Source: Microbacterium wangchenii (lineage in GTDB: Bacteria > Actinomycetota > Actinomycetes > Actinomycetales > Microbacteriaceae). Taken from it: 64,000 bases of DNA. This document shows, piece after piece, positions 18,255 through 25,660 of this stretch. The notes under the pieces were generated by a model. It searched no databases and was not told the origin of the DNA. It saw only the letters and a program-made list of their open reading frames with translations. The stretch spans positions 744,001 through 808,000 of the forward strand of contig NZ_CP038266.1 in assembly GCF_004564355.1 (NCBI RefSeq). Direction: 5' to 3'. Every line of letters starts with the position of its first letter. Position 1 is the first letter of the stretch. The translations under genes were made by a program, and so were the position numbers.

Positions 18255-18277
18255 TAGATATCTAGAATATTTAGATA
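18255..18277. promoter_or_regulatory. AT-rich MarR operator candidate
   Basis: TAGATATCTA (18255-18264) is a perfect palindrome, and TATCTA-GAATATT-TAGATA (18259-18277) a second inverted repeat sharing an arm. The region is about 80% A+T between the DUF7882 and marR genes, the usual place and form of a MarR site. Confidence 0.6.
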
Positions 18278-18317
18278 GCATTTCGTAATAGTGGGCCTAC
18301 CTCGGTAGTCTTCCCGC

Positions 18318-18785
18318 ATGGCTTCGGACAGCGACCACGACGATGGAGCGGGTGATGCCGGCGTCGGCGAGCCGTCGGCCCTGGGTCGGGCCCTGCTTCG
18401 CTATGTCGAGGCGCGCCAGGCGTCGCTGACCCAGGCACGTCAGGAGCTGGGCGTCAACGAGCTCGACGCGCGGGCGCTGCTGTTCATCGCCAGCCACCCC
18501 CGGGCCAGGCCCACCTCGTTGCGGCAGTACCTCGGGATCACCTCCGCCGGCGTCACGGCTCTCGTCGACCGCCTCGAGCAGCGCGGGGCGGTGCGTCGTG
18601 AGGTGGACCCCCATGACCGTCGCGTCAACCGGCTCACCGTGACCGTCGACCTGTCCGCCGAGCCCTGGTCCTCGCTCACGCGGTTCGACGCCGCGTTCGA
18701 GCGGGCGCTCGCCGCGTCGGGCGCAGGTGAGGCCGAGCGGCTGGCCACCCTCCTCGAGGCGCTCATCGACGAGGCCACCGGCTGA
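18318..18785 (+). CDS. MarR family transcriptional regulator
   Basis: 155 residues. The winged helix is visible at about residues 55-105: SLRQYLGITSAGVTALVDRL followed by the wing EQRGAVRREVDPHDRRVNRL. The D-x-R-DRR-type wing motif is standard for MarR. A TAGTCT -10 box (18306-18311) ends 6 nt before the ATG, indicating a leaderless mRNA. The divergent DUF7882 gene and the AT-rich palindromes between them suggest autoregulated control of that gene. Confidence 0.9.
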   Translation: MASDSDHDDGAGDAGVGEPSALGRALLRYVEARQASLTQARQELGVNELDARALLFIASHPRARPTSLRQYLGITSAGVTALVDRLEQRGAVRREVDPHDRRVNRLTVTVDLSAEPWSSLTRFDAAFERALAASGAGEAERLATLLEALIDEATG

Positions 18786-18905
18786 CCAGCAGAGCATCCT
18801 CTTCATCCGAGTCGTCCGGGTCAACCCCCTTCGGTGATCGTGGCCGACGCGATGAGGTGGAGTGGTGGCGCCGCATCGGCGGTGCCGCGAACGGAGGAGA
18901 GCGAC

Positions 18906-19037
18906 ATGAGCGATTCCCTGCCCGACAAGCCCAGCCAGGCCGAAGGCGACGTCGGCGACGACGAGATCACGGAGAAGTCCGGCGAGCTCGACGCGCATGA
19001 CGACGGCGACGACACCGCTGCCGACGATCGTCCCTGA
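18906..19037 (+). CDS. Small acidic protein
   Basis: 43 residues, ATG preceded by GGAGGAGAG. The product is highly acidic and hydrophilic (about 17 Asp/Glu, no aromatic residue), ending DDGDDTAADDRP, and is probably disordered. No family recognised. It lies 42 bp before the Zn-dependent dehydrogenase gene and may share its transcript. A longer in-frame start at 18834 lacks a ribosome site. Confidence 0.5.
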   Translation: MSDSLPDKPSQAEGDVGDDEITEKSGELDAHDDGDDTAADDRP

Positions 19038-19079
19038 CGTACCGCGCCCGACCGTTCCGGCGGGCAGGAGGAGGAGCCT

Positions 19080-20225
19080 GTGAAGGCGATGGTGTACCGC
19101 GGCCCGTACAAAGTGCGGGTCGAAGAGAAGCCCGATCCGCGGATCGAGCACCCCAATGACGCCATCGTGCGCGTGGAACTGGCGGCGATCTGCGGATCGG
19201 ATCTGCACCTGTACCACGGCATGATCCCCGACACCCGGATCGGCCACACCTTCGGACACGAGTTCATCGGACGCGTCGAGGCGGTCGGCTCGTCGGTGCA
19301 GACGCTCCAGCCCGGCGACCGCGTCATGGTGCCGTTCAACATCTTCTGCGGCACGTGCTTCTTCTGCGCGCGAGGGCTCTACTCCAACTGTCACAACGTC
19401 AACGCCAACGCCACCGCCCTCGGCGGTATCTACGGGTACTCCCACACCGCCGGCGGTTTCGACGGAGGTCAGGCCGAACTGGTGCGCGTGCCCTTCGCCG
19501 ACGTCGGGCCGACCATCATCCCGGAGTGGATGAGCGATGACGACGCGCTCATGCTCACCGACGCCTTCACGACGGGGTACTTCGGTGCGCAGCTGGGCGA
19601 CATCGCCGAGGGCGACACCGTCGTGGTGTTCGGCGCCGGTCCCGTGGGGCTCGCGGCAGCGCGGTCGTCGTGGCTCATGGGTGCGGGGCGCGTCATCGTG
19701 ATCGACCACCTCGACTACCGCCTGGCGAAGGCGCGCGAGTTCGCGTTCGCCGAGACCCACAACTTCGCCCGCCATGACGACGTCGTGGTGCTGCTGAAGA
19801 AGCTCACCGGCCACCTGGGGGCCGATGTCGCGATCGACGCGGTCGGCGCGGAGGCCGACGGCCACCTCACGCAGCACATCACCTCGGCCAAGCTGAAGCT
19901 CCAGGGCGGGTCGCCCGTCGCCCTGAACTGGGCGATCGACTCCGTGCGCAAGGGCGGCAACATCTCCGTGATGGGCGCCTATGGGCCGCTGTTCAGTGCG
20001 GTGAAGTTCGGCGACGCTCTGAACAAGGGGCTGACCCTGAGGATGAACCAGGCACCGGTGAAGCGACAGTGGCCGCGTCTGTTCGAGCACATCCAGGCCG
20101 GGCGGATCACGCCCGGCGACATGATCACCCACCGCATCCCCCTCGACGCGATCGCCGAGGGATACCACATGTTCTCGTCCAAGCTCGATGACTGCATCAA
20201 GCCGGTCATCGTGCCGGGCGCGTGA
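19080..20225 (+). CDS. Zinc-dependent alcohol dehydrogenase
   Basis: 381 residues from a GTG preceded by AGGAGGAG. Medium-chain dehydrogenase with the catalytic zinc ligands in ICGSDLHLYHG (Cys near 38) and GHEFIGRVE (His-Glu), the structural-zinc cysteines FNIFCGTCFFCARGLYSNCH (four Cys), and the NAD-binding VVVFGAGPVGLAAARSSWLM. The long C-terminal region (KLKLQGGSPVALNWAIDSVR) is typical of the glutathione-independent formaldehyde-dehydrogenase-like subgroup. Substrate unknown; an aldehyde/alcohol stress role is plausible. Followed after 19 bp by a conserved hypothetical gene, so probably an operon. Confidence 0.9.
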   Translation: MKAMVYRGPYKVRVEEKPDPRIEHPNDAIVRVELAAICGSDLHLYHGMIPDTRIGHTFGHEFIGRVEAVGSSVQTLQPGDRVMVPFNIFCGTCFFCARGLYSNCHNVNANATALGGIYGYSHTAGGFDGGQAELVRVPFADVGPTIIPEWMSDDDALMLTDAFTTGYFGAQLGDIAEGDTVVVFGAGPVGLAAARSSWLMGAGRVIVIDHLDYRLAKAREFAFAETHNFARHDDVVVLLKKLTGHLGADVAIDAVGAEADGHLTQHITSAKLKLQGGSPVALNWAIDSVRKGGNISVMGAYGPLFSAVKFGDALNKGLTLRMNQAPVKRQWPRLFEHIQAGRITPGDMITHRIPLDAIAEGYHMFSSKLDDCIKPVIVPGA

Positions 20226-20244
20226 GAACCGCGACGGAGGATTC

Positions 20245-20808
20245 ATGCCCTACACACCTGACAAACCCATCACCCCTCCCAGCGCCGACGAACTGCGTGC
20301 GCGCATCCCGGGATGGGGCGCCGACCTCGACCCCGCCGACCGGCCGTCTTTTCCCAAGGAGTGTTTCGATCCCGGCGCTACCGGCGCCCACTGGACCGAG
20401 CCCGAGCGGCAGGGGGATGACCCCCGGCGGGAACGGTCGATCGAGCACGCGCACCTGACCGCGGTGTACGGAACGGCGCAGCCCCTGCACGGCGTCTCCG
20501 GCGCGATCCGACGGTACGCCTACGCGCGCTACAGCGAGGGCCGCGCCGCGCACTGGCTGCTCCTCGTCCTCGGCGACCGCGTGGAGGCCTTCGGCGCGCA
20601 CGTTCGGTCGCTGTTCACGCTGCGTCCGGACAACCCGATCACCGAGACCGGCATCCTCGCCGAGCCGCGCCTGCGCCCCATCGCGTCGCGACGCGGACGC
20701 GTCGACCTGCGGCACGCGTGGATCGACCCGATCCTCGTGGCCGGTCCGTGGGTGCTGGGCGGCTGGATCGTGGTGCGCATGCTGCGGCGCGTCTTCGTCC
20801 GTCGCTGA
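20245..20808 (+). CDS. Conserved hypothetical protein with C-terminal membrane helix
   Basis: 187 residues, ATG preceded by CGGAGG. The N terminus carries the motif ADELRARIPGWGADLDPADR PSFPKE, which I recognise from a conserved bacterial family of unknown function, and later GVSGAIRRYAYARYSEGRAA then HWLLLVLGDRVEAFGA. A hydrophobic segment (ILVAGPWVLGGWIVVRML, about 162-180) near the end is followed by a basic tail, consistent with a C-tail membrane anchor. Likely co-transcribed with the upstream dehydrogenase. Confidence 0.7.
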   Translation: MPYTPDKPITPPSADELRARIPGWGADLDPADRPSFPKECFDPGATGAHWTEPERQGDDPRRERSIEHAHLTAVYGTAQPLHGVSGAIRRYAYARYSEGRAAHWLLLVLGDRVEAFGAHVRSLFTLRPDNPITETGILAEPRLRPIASRRGRVDLRHAWIDPILVAGPWVLGGWIVVRMLRRVFVRR

Positions 20809-20954
20809 CGCCCCGCGCCGCCGCGCTGCAGGCGGTGTCTCGGCGGCTGAGGTGCGCGATCGGGCGTGGTCTCGAGCACGGGTGCGGACGTGCGAAAATC
20901 ACATCGGACATCGCCTTACGGGGTCTGGCGAGCCGTTGAGAAAGGCCACACGAC

Positions 20955-21317
20955 ATGCCCTACCGCACACAGGCAGTGCTGCAGGACTGGTTGGACGAGT
21001 TCCGCGCCGAGGGACACGAGATCCACGCTCACGTGGCGTTGCAGGACGGCAGCGACGGCCGGGACACGGGGCTCGTCATCGTCCGGCTCGTCAACGCCAC
21101 CACGGAGATGTTCATGCAGCCGATCGCTCCGGGCGACTACCACTGGGAGATCACGCTGCAGGCGCGTCCGCACGACAGCGTCATCGCCCCCGACCAGCTC
21201 GACGAGCTCAGCGCTGAGTTGCAGCGCGCGGCCGACCTGTGCCGGTTCCTGCAGGAGAAGTCGGCGCAGCACGACCGCGAGGCCGAGAGCGAGCGGCGTC
21301 CGTCAGGCAGCAGCTGA
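20955..21317 (+). CDS. Hypothetical protein
   Basis: 120 residues, ATG with a GAAAGG 10 nt upstream. The N-terminal part reads as beta-strands (HIHAHV-type: GHEIHAHVALQDGSD, TGLVIVRLVNATTEMFM, DYHWEITLQ) followed by an amphipathic helix (LDELSAELQRAADLCRFLQE) and a charged tail. No family recognised. Its last 15 bases overlap the end of the convergent hydrolase gene. The 146 bp upstream hold no obvious promoter. Confidence 0.6.
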   Translation: MPYRTQAVLQDWLDEFRAEGHEIHAHVALQDGSDGRDTGLVIVRLVNATTEMFMQPIAPGDYHWEITLQARPHDSVIAPDQLDELSAELQRAADLCRFLQEKSAQHDREAESERRPSGSS

Positions 21318-21977
21318 CATCCGTTCCACCTCGGCGATCACGCGCGGGTGCGCGAGGATGCGGAAGTGGCCGCCGGTCTCCAGCTGCACGTTGCGCCCGC
21401 CCGGCAGCTTGCTCCCCTCCGGGATGTGCGGGTCGAACGCCCCGTAGACCGACGTGATCCGCGCATTCACCTCGAGCTGCTGCGCGAGCGCGACGATCGT
21501 GCGATCGCGGGGGGAGAAGCTGCGCAGCGTGGGCGAGAGCATCATGCGCGCATAGCGCGATCCACCGAAGGGGGTCGCCACCGCGACCATCCCGCGCACG
21601 CGGGAGCCGGCCTCGCCGATCATGACCTGTTTGCCGACGAGGCCGCCCTTGCTGTGGGCGACGAGCACCACGTCGGTCAGATCGTGATCGTCGAGGTACC
21701 GGGTCACGTGCACGGCCATCTCGGTGACGGGCCGGCGATTGCGCTGCAGCAGGTCGACGATGTGGATCGGGTGCCCGCGCTCGTGCAGAGCGGAGGCGAG
21801 GGGCTGCAGGAATTTCCACGTCTCGTAGACGCCGGGCAGGAGCACCAGTGCCACCTCGGATCCGGAGCGGAACGTCGCGGGATCGGTGCGATTGAGGAAG
21901 GCGCGCGCCTGCCACGTCGCGGCGTACGCATAGTCGGCGACCCACCATGCCGCGTCGCGGGCGGCGCGCCCGATCAC
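21303..21977 (-). CDS. Alpha/beta hydrolase, lipase-like
   Basis: 224 residues from a GTG overlapping the stop of the upstream hydrolase (GTGA). The alpha/beta-hydrolase nucleophile elbow is VVLVAHSKGGLVGKQVM (Ser in HSKGG), with VALVLLPGVYETWKFL as the oxyanion strand and ETGGHFRILAHPRVI supplying the catalytic His. It resembles triacylglycerol lipase/PGAP1-type esterases. The hydrophobic N terminus (AAWWVADYAYAATWQARAFL) may be membrane-peripheral. It depends on translational coupling to the preceding gene, since no ribosome site precedes the GTG. Confidence 0.82.
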   Translation of the reverse strand: MIGRAARDAAWWVADYAYAATWQARAFLNRTDPATFRSGSEVALVLLPGVYETWKFLQPLASALHERGHPIHIVDLLQRNRRPVTEMAVHVTRYLDDHDLTDVVLVAHSKGGLVGKQVMIGEAGSRVRGMVAVATPFGGSRYARMMLSPTLRSFSPRDRTIVALAQQLEVNARITSVYGAFDPHIPEGSKLPGGRNVQLETGGHFRILAHPRVIAEVERMSAAA

Positions 21978-22744
21978 CGGCTGAGACCCGCCACGGCGCC
22001 CGCGTAGGTCGTGATCGCGTCGGCGACGGCGCGGGGACGGGAGAACTGCGCGACGTGGCGGCTGCCGGGGATGACGGCCAAGTCGCCCTCGCCGGCCCGG
22101 TCGCGCAGCATCCGGCACCACCGCATCCCGGCGATCGGATCGCGCTCTCCGCGGAGCACGAGCAGCGGCACGCGCAGATCGGCCACGCGCTCCTCGATCG
22201 GGTAGGCGATCATGTGGCGCACCTGAGTCAGGTACCACGGGATGCCGCACCGCACGTAGTCGGTGAACACGATCGCGTTGGCCAGGGGCGGCTCGCCCAG
22301 GCAGTCCAGCCCGAGCGCGAGCGACTGCGCCGCCACCGAGCGGTGCTCGGAGTCGGAGACCGGCCCGATGACCACGGCGTGCGAGACCAGGTCGGGCCGC
22401 TGCGCCGCCAGCTCGACGACCCACTGGGCGCCCATCGAGTGACCGACGAGCACGCACGGGCCCACCCCCAGCCCGGCGACGACGCCGGCCAGCGCGGCGG
22501 CCATGGTCGGGATGTCGACGTCGGTGCCCGGTTTGGGCAGGCCCCCGAACCCGGGCAGATCGACGCTGAACACCGCGTGGCCTTCGCCGAGCACGTCCTG
22601 CAGTCGCGAGAAGTAGCGGTGCGACATCCCGATGCCGTGCACGAGCACCACGGGCGGGCGGTTCGTCGCCTGCGCGGGGTTCGCGTGGACGCGGAAGGCG
22701 AGGCGGCCCTGATCCGCGCGCCAGGTCGTGCGCTCGGAGGTCAT
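21974..22744 (-). CDS. Alpha/beta fold hydrolase
   Basis: 256 residues. PVVLVHGIGMSHRYF (oxyanion strand), VLVGHSMGAQWVVELA (nucleophile Ser in GHSMG), LLVLRGERDPIAG (acid) and VIPGSRHVAQFSRP (His). General esterase/hydrolase family; substrate unknown. The ATG has no ribosome site and overlaps by 4 nt the stop of a 9-codon upstream ORF, so its translation is probably coupled to that peptide. The two tandem hydrolases form one unit. Confidence 0.88.
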   Translation of the reverse strand: MTSERTTWRADQGRLAFRVHANPAQATNRPPVVLVHGIGMSHRYFSRLQDVLGEGHAVFSVDLPGFGGLPKPGTDVDIPTMAAALAGVVAGLGVGPCVLVGHSMGAQWVVELAAQRPDLVSHAVVIGPVSDSEHRSVAAQSLALGLDCLGEPPLANAIVFTDYVRCGIPWYLTQVRHMIAYPIEERVADLRVPLLVLRGERDPIAGMRWCRMLRDRAGEGDLAVIPGSRHVAQFSRPRAVADAITTYAGAVAGLSR

Positions 22745-22770
22745 CGGGTGCGGCGGAAGGTGTCGGGCAT
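22741..22770 (-). CDS. Nine-codon upstream ORF (leader peptide MPDTFRRTR)
   Basis: On the minus strand an ATG at 22770 opens nine codons encoding MPDTFRRTR and a TGA whose bases overlap the hydrolase ATG (ATGA). A TAGCGT -10 box ends 6 nt before it, the leaderless geometry used by several genes here, and the hydrolase itself has no Shine-Dalgarno sequence. Ribosomes loading on the leaderless AUG would re-initiate at the hydrolase. Short ORFs occur by chance, so this rests on the coincidence of promoter spacing and overlap. Confidence 0.5.
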   Translation of the reverse strand: MPDTFRRTR

Positions 22771-22776
22771 GGGGTC

Positions 22777-22782
22777 ACGCTA
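22777..22782 (-). promoter_or_regulatory. -10 box (TAGCGT) for the tandem hydrolase operon
   Basis: Minus-strand TAGCGT, 6 nt before the 9-codon ORF. No convincing -35 box. Confidence 0.4.
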
Positions 22783-22858
22783 GCCGTCGCACCTGGATGA
22801 GTCCGCACACTGGACGGGTGGACGTCGTGCCGCTATGGCGGCTGCCGCCGATCGGCCG

Positions 22859-23617
22859 CTACTTGGCGACGAGGGTGGTCTCGAAGCTGTACATGTCGGG
22901 CCGGTAGCAGTGGTGTCCGAACTCCACGGCGCGCCCGGAGGCGTCGTACGCGACACGCTCCATCGTCAGCACAGGCCCGCCCTTGTCGATGTCGAGGAGC
23001 TCGCCCTCGTCGCCCTGGGCGCGCCGGGCGCCGATGCGCTGGTTGGCGACGCGGATGGTCACGCCGCGGGCGCGCATGATCTGGTAGAGGCCCTTGGCCT
23101 CGAGCTGTTCGGTCGTGATGTCGGCGAAATCGGGCGGCAGATAGTTCACCAGGACCGCCACGGGCACCCCGTCGGTGGAGCGCTGACGGCGGAGATACAC
23201 GACGTCGGAGCCGGCGGGCACGCTCAGGGCGGCGGCGGTGGCCGCGTCGGCGGGGCGGATCTCGTGCTCGAGCACGCGCGTCCCGGGCGCATGGTGCGAG
23301 CTCTGCAGGTCTTCGTACAGGCTCGTCAGCTCCACCTGGCGGGTGACCTGGCCCTGCACGACCTGCGTCCCGATGCCGCGGCGGCGCACGAGCAGGCCCT
23401 TGTCGACCAGTTCCTCCATCGCGCGCCGGATGGTCGGACGGGACAGGCCCAGCCGCTGGGCGATCGCGATCTCGTTCTCCAGGCGCGCACCGGGGGCGAT
23501 GTCGCCCGAGCGGATGGCGCGCTCGATCGCCGAGGAGACCTGGAAGTAGAGGGGCACAGGGCCCGTGCGGTCCAGGGTCGCCAGCAGCTCGTCCAACTGC
23601 ACCACGTCGTCGGCCAT
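22859..23617 (-). CDS. GntR/UTRA-family regulator, IolR-like
   Basis: 252 residues. N-terminal GntR winged helix at about 18-85 (VPLYFQVSSAIERAIRSGDI, RLENEIAIAQRLGLSRPTIR RAMEELVDKGLLVRR), then a UTRA effector domain (DVVYLRRQRSTDGVPVAVLV, ending AVEFGHHCYRPDMYSFETTL). It is divergent from iolC, exactly as the GntR-type repressor IolR is in Corynebacterium glutamicum, and related palindromic sites lie at its own promoter and at four other promoters in this island. Inferred role: repressor of inositol catabolism, relieved by an inositol intermediate. Confidence 0.88.
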   Translation of the reverse strand: MADDVVQLDELLATLDRTGPVPLYFQVSSAIERAIRSGDIAPGARLENEIAIAQRLGLSRPTIRRAMEELVDKGLLVRRRGIGTQVVQGQVTRQVELTSLYEDLQSSHHAPGTRVLEHEIRPADAATAAALSVPAGSDVVYLRRQRSTDGVPVAVLVNYLPPDFADITTEQLEAKGLYQIMRARGVTIRVANQRIGARRAQGDEGELLDIDKGGPVLTMERVAYDASGRAVEFGHHCYRPDMYSFETTLVAK

Positions 23618-23638
23618 ACAGAACCCCCATGCTCCGTC

Positions 23639-23654
23639 TATTGACGCGACAATC
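23639..23654. promoter_or_regulatory. IolR-like operator, gntR promoter
   Basis: TATTGACGCGACAATC; matches the iolC site at TATTG-C-GACAA-C. It covers the likely start of gntR transcription (minus-strand -10 TACGAT, 23657-23652), implying autoregulation. Confidence 0.55.
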
Positions 23655-23695
23655 GTACATGGGCGCGTCCATGTCCTCCCCGGCGGCGATGTGGG

Positions 23696-23723
23696 TTGCG
23701 ATGGCGCTCCCTTGTGCTATTGT
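23696..23723 (+). promoter_or_regulatory. iolC operon promoter
   Basis: -35 TTGCGA (23696-23701) and -10 TATTGT (23718-23723) separated by 16 bp. The operator at 23718-23733 overlaps the -10 box, so bound repressor would block polymerase. Confidence 0.6.
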
Positions 23724-23733
23724 CAGGACAAAC
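23718..23733. promoter_or_regulatory. IolR-like operator, iolC promoter
   Basis: TATTGTCAGGACAAAC, an inverted repeat TTGTC-AG-GACAA. Nine of ten positions fit the C. glutamicum IolR motif KGWCHTRACA as I recall it. Confidence 0.65.
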
Positions 23734-23786
23734 ATTCCGACGATGCGGATCCGGTTGCCGGCCCGCGGAGAGTTGTACAGCGGAGT

Positions 23787-24743
23787 ATGACCGAAACCCC
23801 TGCCCCCTTCGATGTGCTCGCCTTCGGCCGGCTCGGCGTCGACGTGTACCCGCTGCAGTCCGGCGTGGGCCTCGAGGACGTCGAGACCTTCGGCAAGTAC
23901 CTCGGCGGCAGTGCCGCCAACGTCTCCGTCGCCTCGGCGCGGTACGGCCACCGCACCGCGCTCGTCTCGGGCGTCGGCGATGATCCGTTCGGCCGCTATC
24001 TGCTGCGCGAGCTCGACCGCCTGGGCGTGGACAACCGGTACGTACGGGTCGACCCCACGCTGCAGACGCCGGTGACCTTCTGCGAGATCTTCCCGCCCGA
24101 CGATTTCCCGCTCTACTTCTACCGCGAGCCCAAGGCGCCCGACCTCACCCTCGAGGCGGCCGAGCTGGACCTCGACGCCGTGCGGATGGCGAAGATCCTG
24201 TGGTTCACCGCCACCGGTCTCACGCAGGAGCCCAGCCGAGCGGCGCACGTGGCCGCGCTGCAGGCGCGCACCGAGGGACGCACGATCTTCGACCTCGACT
24301 ACCGCCCCATGTTCTGGGCCGATCCGCCCGACGCACGCGCACACGTGTCGCACGCGCTCGAATTCGCCACGGTCGCCGTCGGCAACCGCGAGGAGTGCGA
24401 GATCGCCGTGGGCGAGACCGAGCCCTCGCGCGCGGCCGACGCCCTTCTGGACCGAGGTGTCGAGCTCGCGATCGTCAAGCAGGGCCCTCGGGGCGTGCTC
24501 GCCAAGACCCGGAGCGAGACGGTCGAGGTGCCCCCGTACCCCGTCGACGTCGTCAACGGCCTCGGCGCCGGCGACGCGTTCGGCGGAGCCCTGTGCCACG
24601 GACTGCTCGAAGGGTGGGACCTGGAGCGCGTGCTGCGTTTCGCCAACGTCGCCGGTGCCATCGTGGCATCCCGGCTGGAGTGCTCCACCGCCATGCCCAC
24701 GCACGACGAGGTCGTCGCGCTGATCGAGGGGGGAGAGCGCTGA
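23787..24743 (+). CDS. iolC: 5-dehydro-2-deoxygluconokinase
   Basis: 318 residues, PfkB carbohydrate-kinase family. N terminus FDVLAFGRLGVDVYPLQSGV, the GGSAANVSVASARYGHRTAL substrate/first PfkB signature and the C-terminal NGLGAGDAFGGALCHGLLEG signature with the catalytic Asp. In inositol breakdown it phosphorylates 2-deoxy-5-keto-gluconate. The ATG at 23787 follows CGGAG; upstream frame extension crosses the promoter and is rejected. It is the first gene of the iol operon and its stop overlaps the next ATG by one base. Confidence 0.92.
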   Translation: MTETPAPFDVLAFGRLGVDVYPLQSGVGLEDVETFGKYLGGSAANVSVASARYGHRTALVSGVGDDPFGRYLLRELDRLGVDNRYVRVDPTLQTPVTFCEIFPPDDFPLYFYREPKAPDLTLEAAELDLDAVRMAKILWFTATGLTQEPSRAAHVAALQARTEGRTIFDLDYRPMFWADPPDARAHVSHALEFATVAVGNREECEIAVGETEPSRAADALLDRGVELAIVKQGPRGVLAKTRSETVEVPPYPVDVVNGLGAGDAFGGALCHGLLEGWDLERVLRFANVAGAIVASRLECSTAMPTHDEVVALIEGGER

Positions 24744-25642
24744 TGGGTCCGCGGTTCCTGGCACCCGAGGCGTTCGAGCGCCTCCGTGACGTGCGCGCGT
24801 CGTCACCGCGGACGATCCGCGACACGCTCGCGAGCCGCCGCCGTCGCGAGCTGCTGCGCGGAGACGGGCGCCTGTTCATCGTGGCCGCCGATCACCCCGC
24901 CCGCGGCGCGCTCGCCGTCGGGCAGAACCCCGTCGCGATGGCCGACCGCTACGAGCTGCTCGACCGGCTCGCGATCGCCCTCAGCCGCCCCGGCGTGGAC
25001 GGGGTGCTGGGCACCCCCGACATCATCGACGACCTCGCCGCCCTCGGCCTCCTCGACGACAAGATCATCGTCGGCTCGATGAACCGCGGAGGCCTGCGCG
25101 GGGCGTCGTTCGAGATGGACGACCGGATGACCGCGTACGACGTGCCGCGCATGGTCGAGGCCGGCATCGACGTCGCCAAGACCCTCATCCGCGTCAACCT
25201 CGACGACGCCGGCACCGCCGCCACCCTCGCCGCGATGGCCGACGCCGTCACGCAGGCCGCCGCGGCGGAGCTGCCCATCATGCTCGAGCCGTTCCTGAGC
25301 CGGTGGGTGGACGGGCGAATCGTGAACGACCTGTCGCCCGAGGCCGTCATCCTCTCCATCGCGATCGCGTCGGGCCTGGGCGCATCCAGCGCGTACACGT
25401 GGATGAAGCTGCCGGTCGTCGACGACATGGAGCGCGTCATGGCCGCCACGACCATGCCCACCCTCCTCCTCGGCGGCGACTCCGGCGTCGACCCCGACGA
25501 GACCTTCGCCGCGTGGGAGGACGCGCTGAGCCTCCCCGGCGTCCGCGGCCTCACCGTCGGCCGCACGCTCCTCTATCCGCCCGACGGGAACGTCGCCGCC
25601 GCCGTCGACATCGCCGCCGGCCTCGTCCACCCCAGCCTCTGA
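24743..25642 (+). CDS. Cgl0159-type (beta/alpha)8 aldolase-like protein of inositol catabolism
   Basis: 299 residues. TIM-barrel aldolase-like protein of the class found between iolC and iolA in Corynebacterium (Cgl0159 family). Visible strands and motifs: RLFIVAADHPARGAL, LLDDKIIVGSMNRGGL, GIDVAKTLIRVNLDDAGT, LPIMLEPFLSRWVDGR and ASSAYTWMKLPVVDDMERVM, the last with a Lys (WMKLP) placed as in class I Schiff-base aldolases. Since the operon has no iolJ, it is the best candidate to cleave 2-deoxy-5-keto-gluconate-6-phosphate to malonate semialdehyde and dihydroxyacetone phosphate. This function is inferred from position and fold. It overlaps iolC by one base. Confidence 0.8.
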   Translation: MGPRFLAPEAFERLRDVRASSPRTIRDTLASRRRRELLRGDGRLFIVAADHPARGALAVGQNPVAMADRYELLDRLAIALSRPGVDGVLGTPDIIDDLAALGLLDDKIIVGSMNRGGLRGASFEMDDRMTAYDVPRMVEAGIDVAKTLIRVNLDDAGTAATLAAMADAVTQAAAAELPIMLEPFLSRWVDGRIVNDLSPEAVILSIAIASGLGASSAYTWMKLPVVDDMERVMAATTMPTLLLGGDSGVDPDETFAAWEDALSLPGVRGLTVGRTLLYPPDGNVAAAVDIAAGLVHPSL

Positions 25643-25660
25643 CACCGAAGGAAGAGCCCC

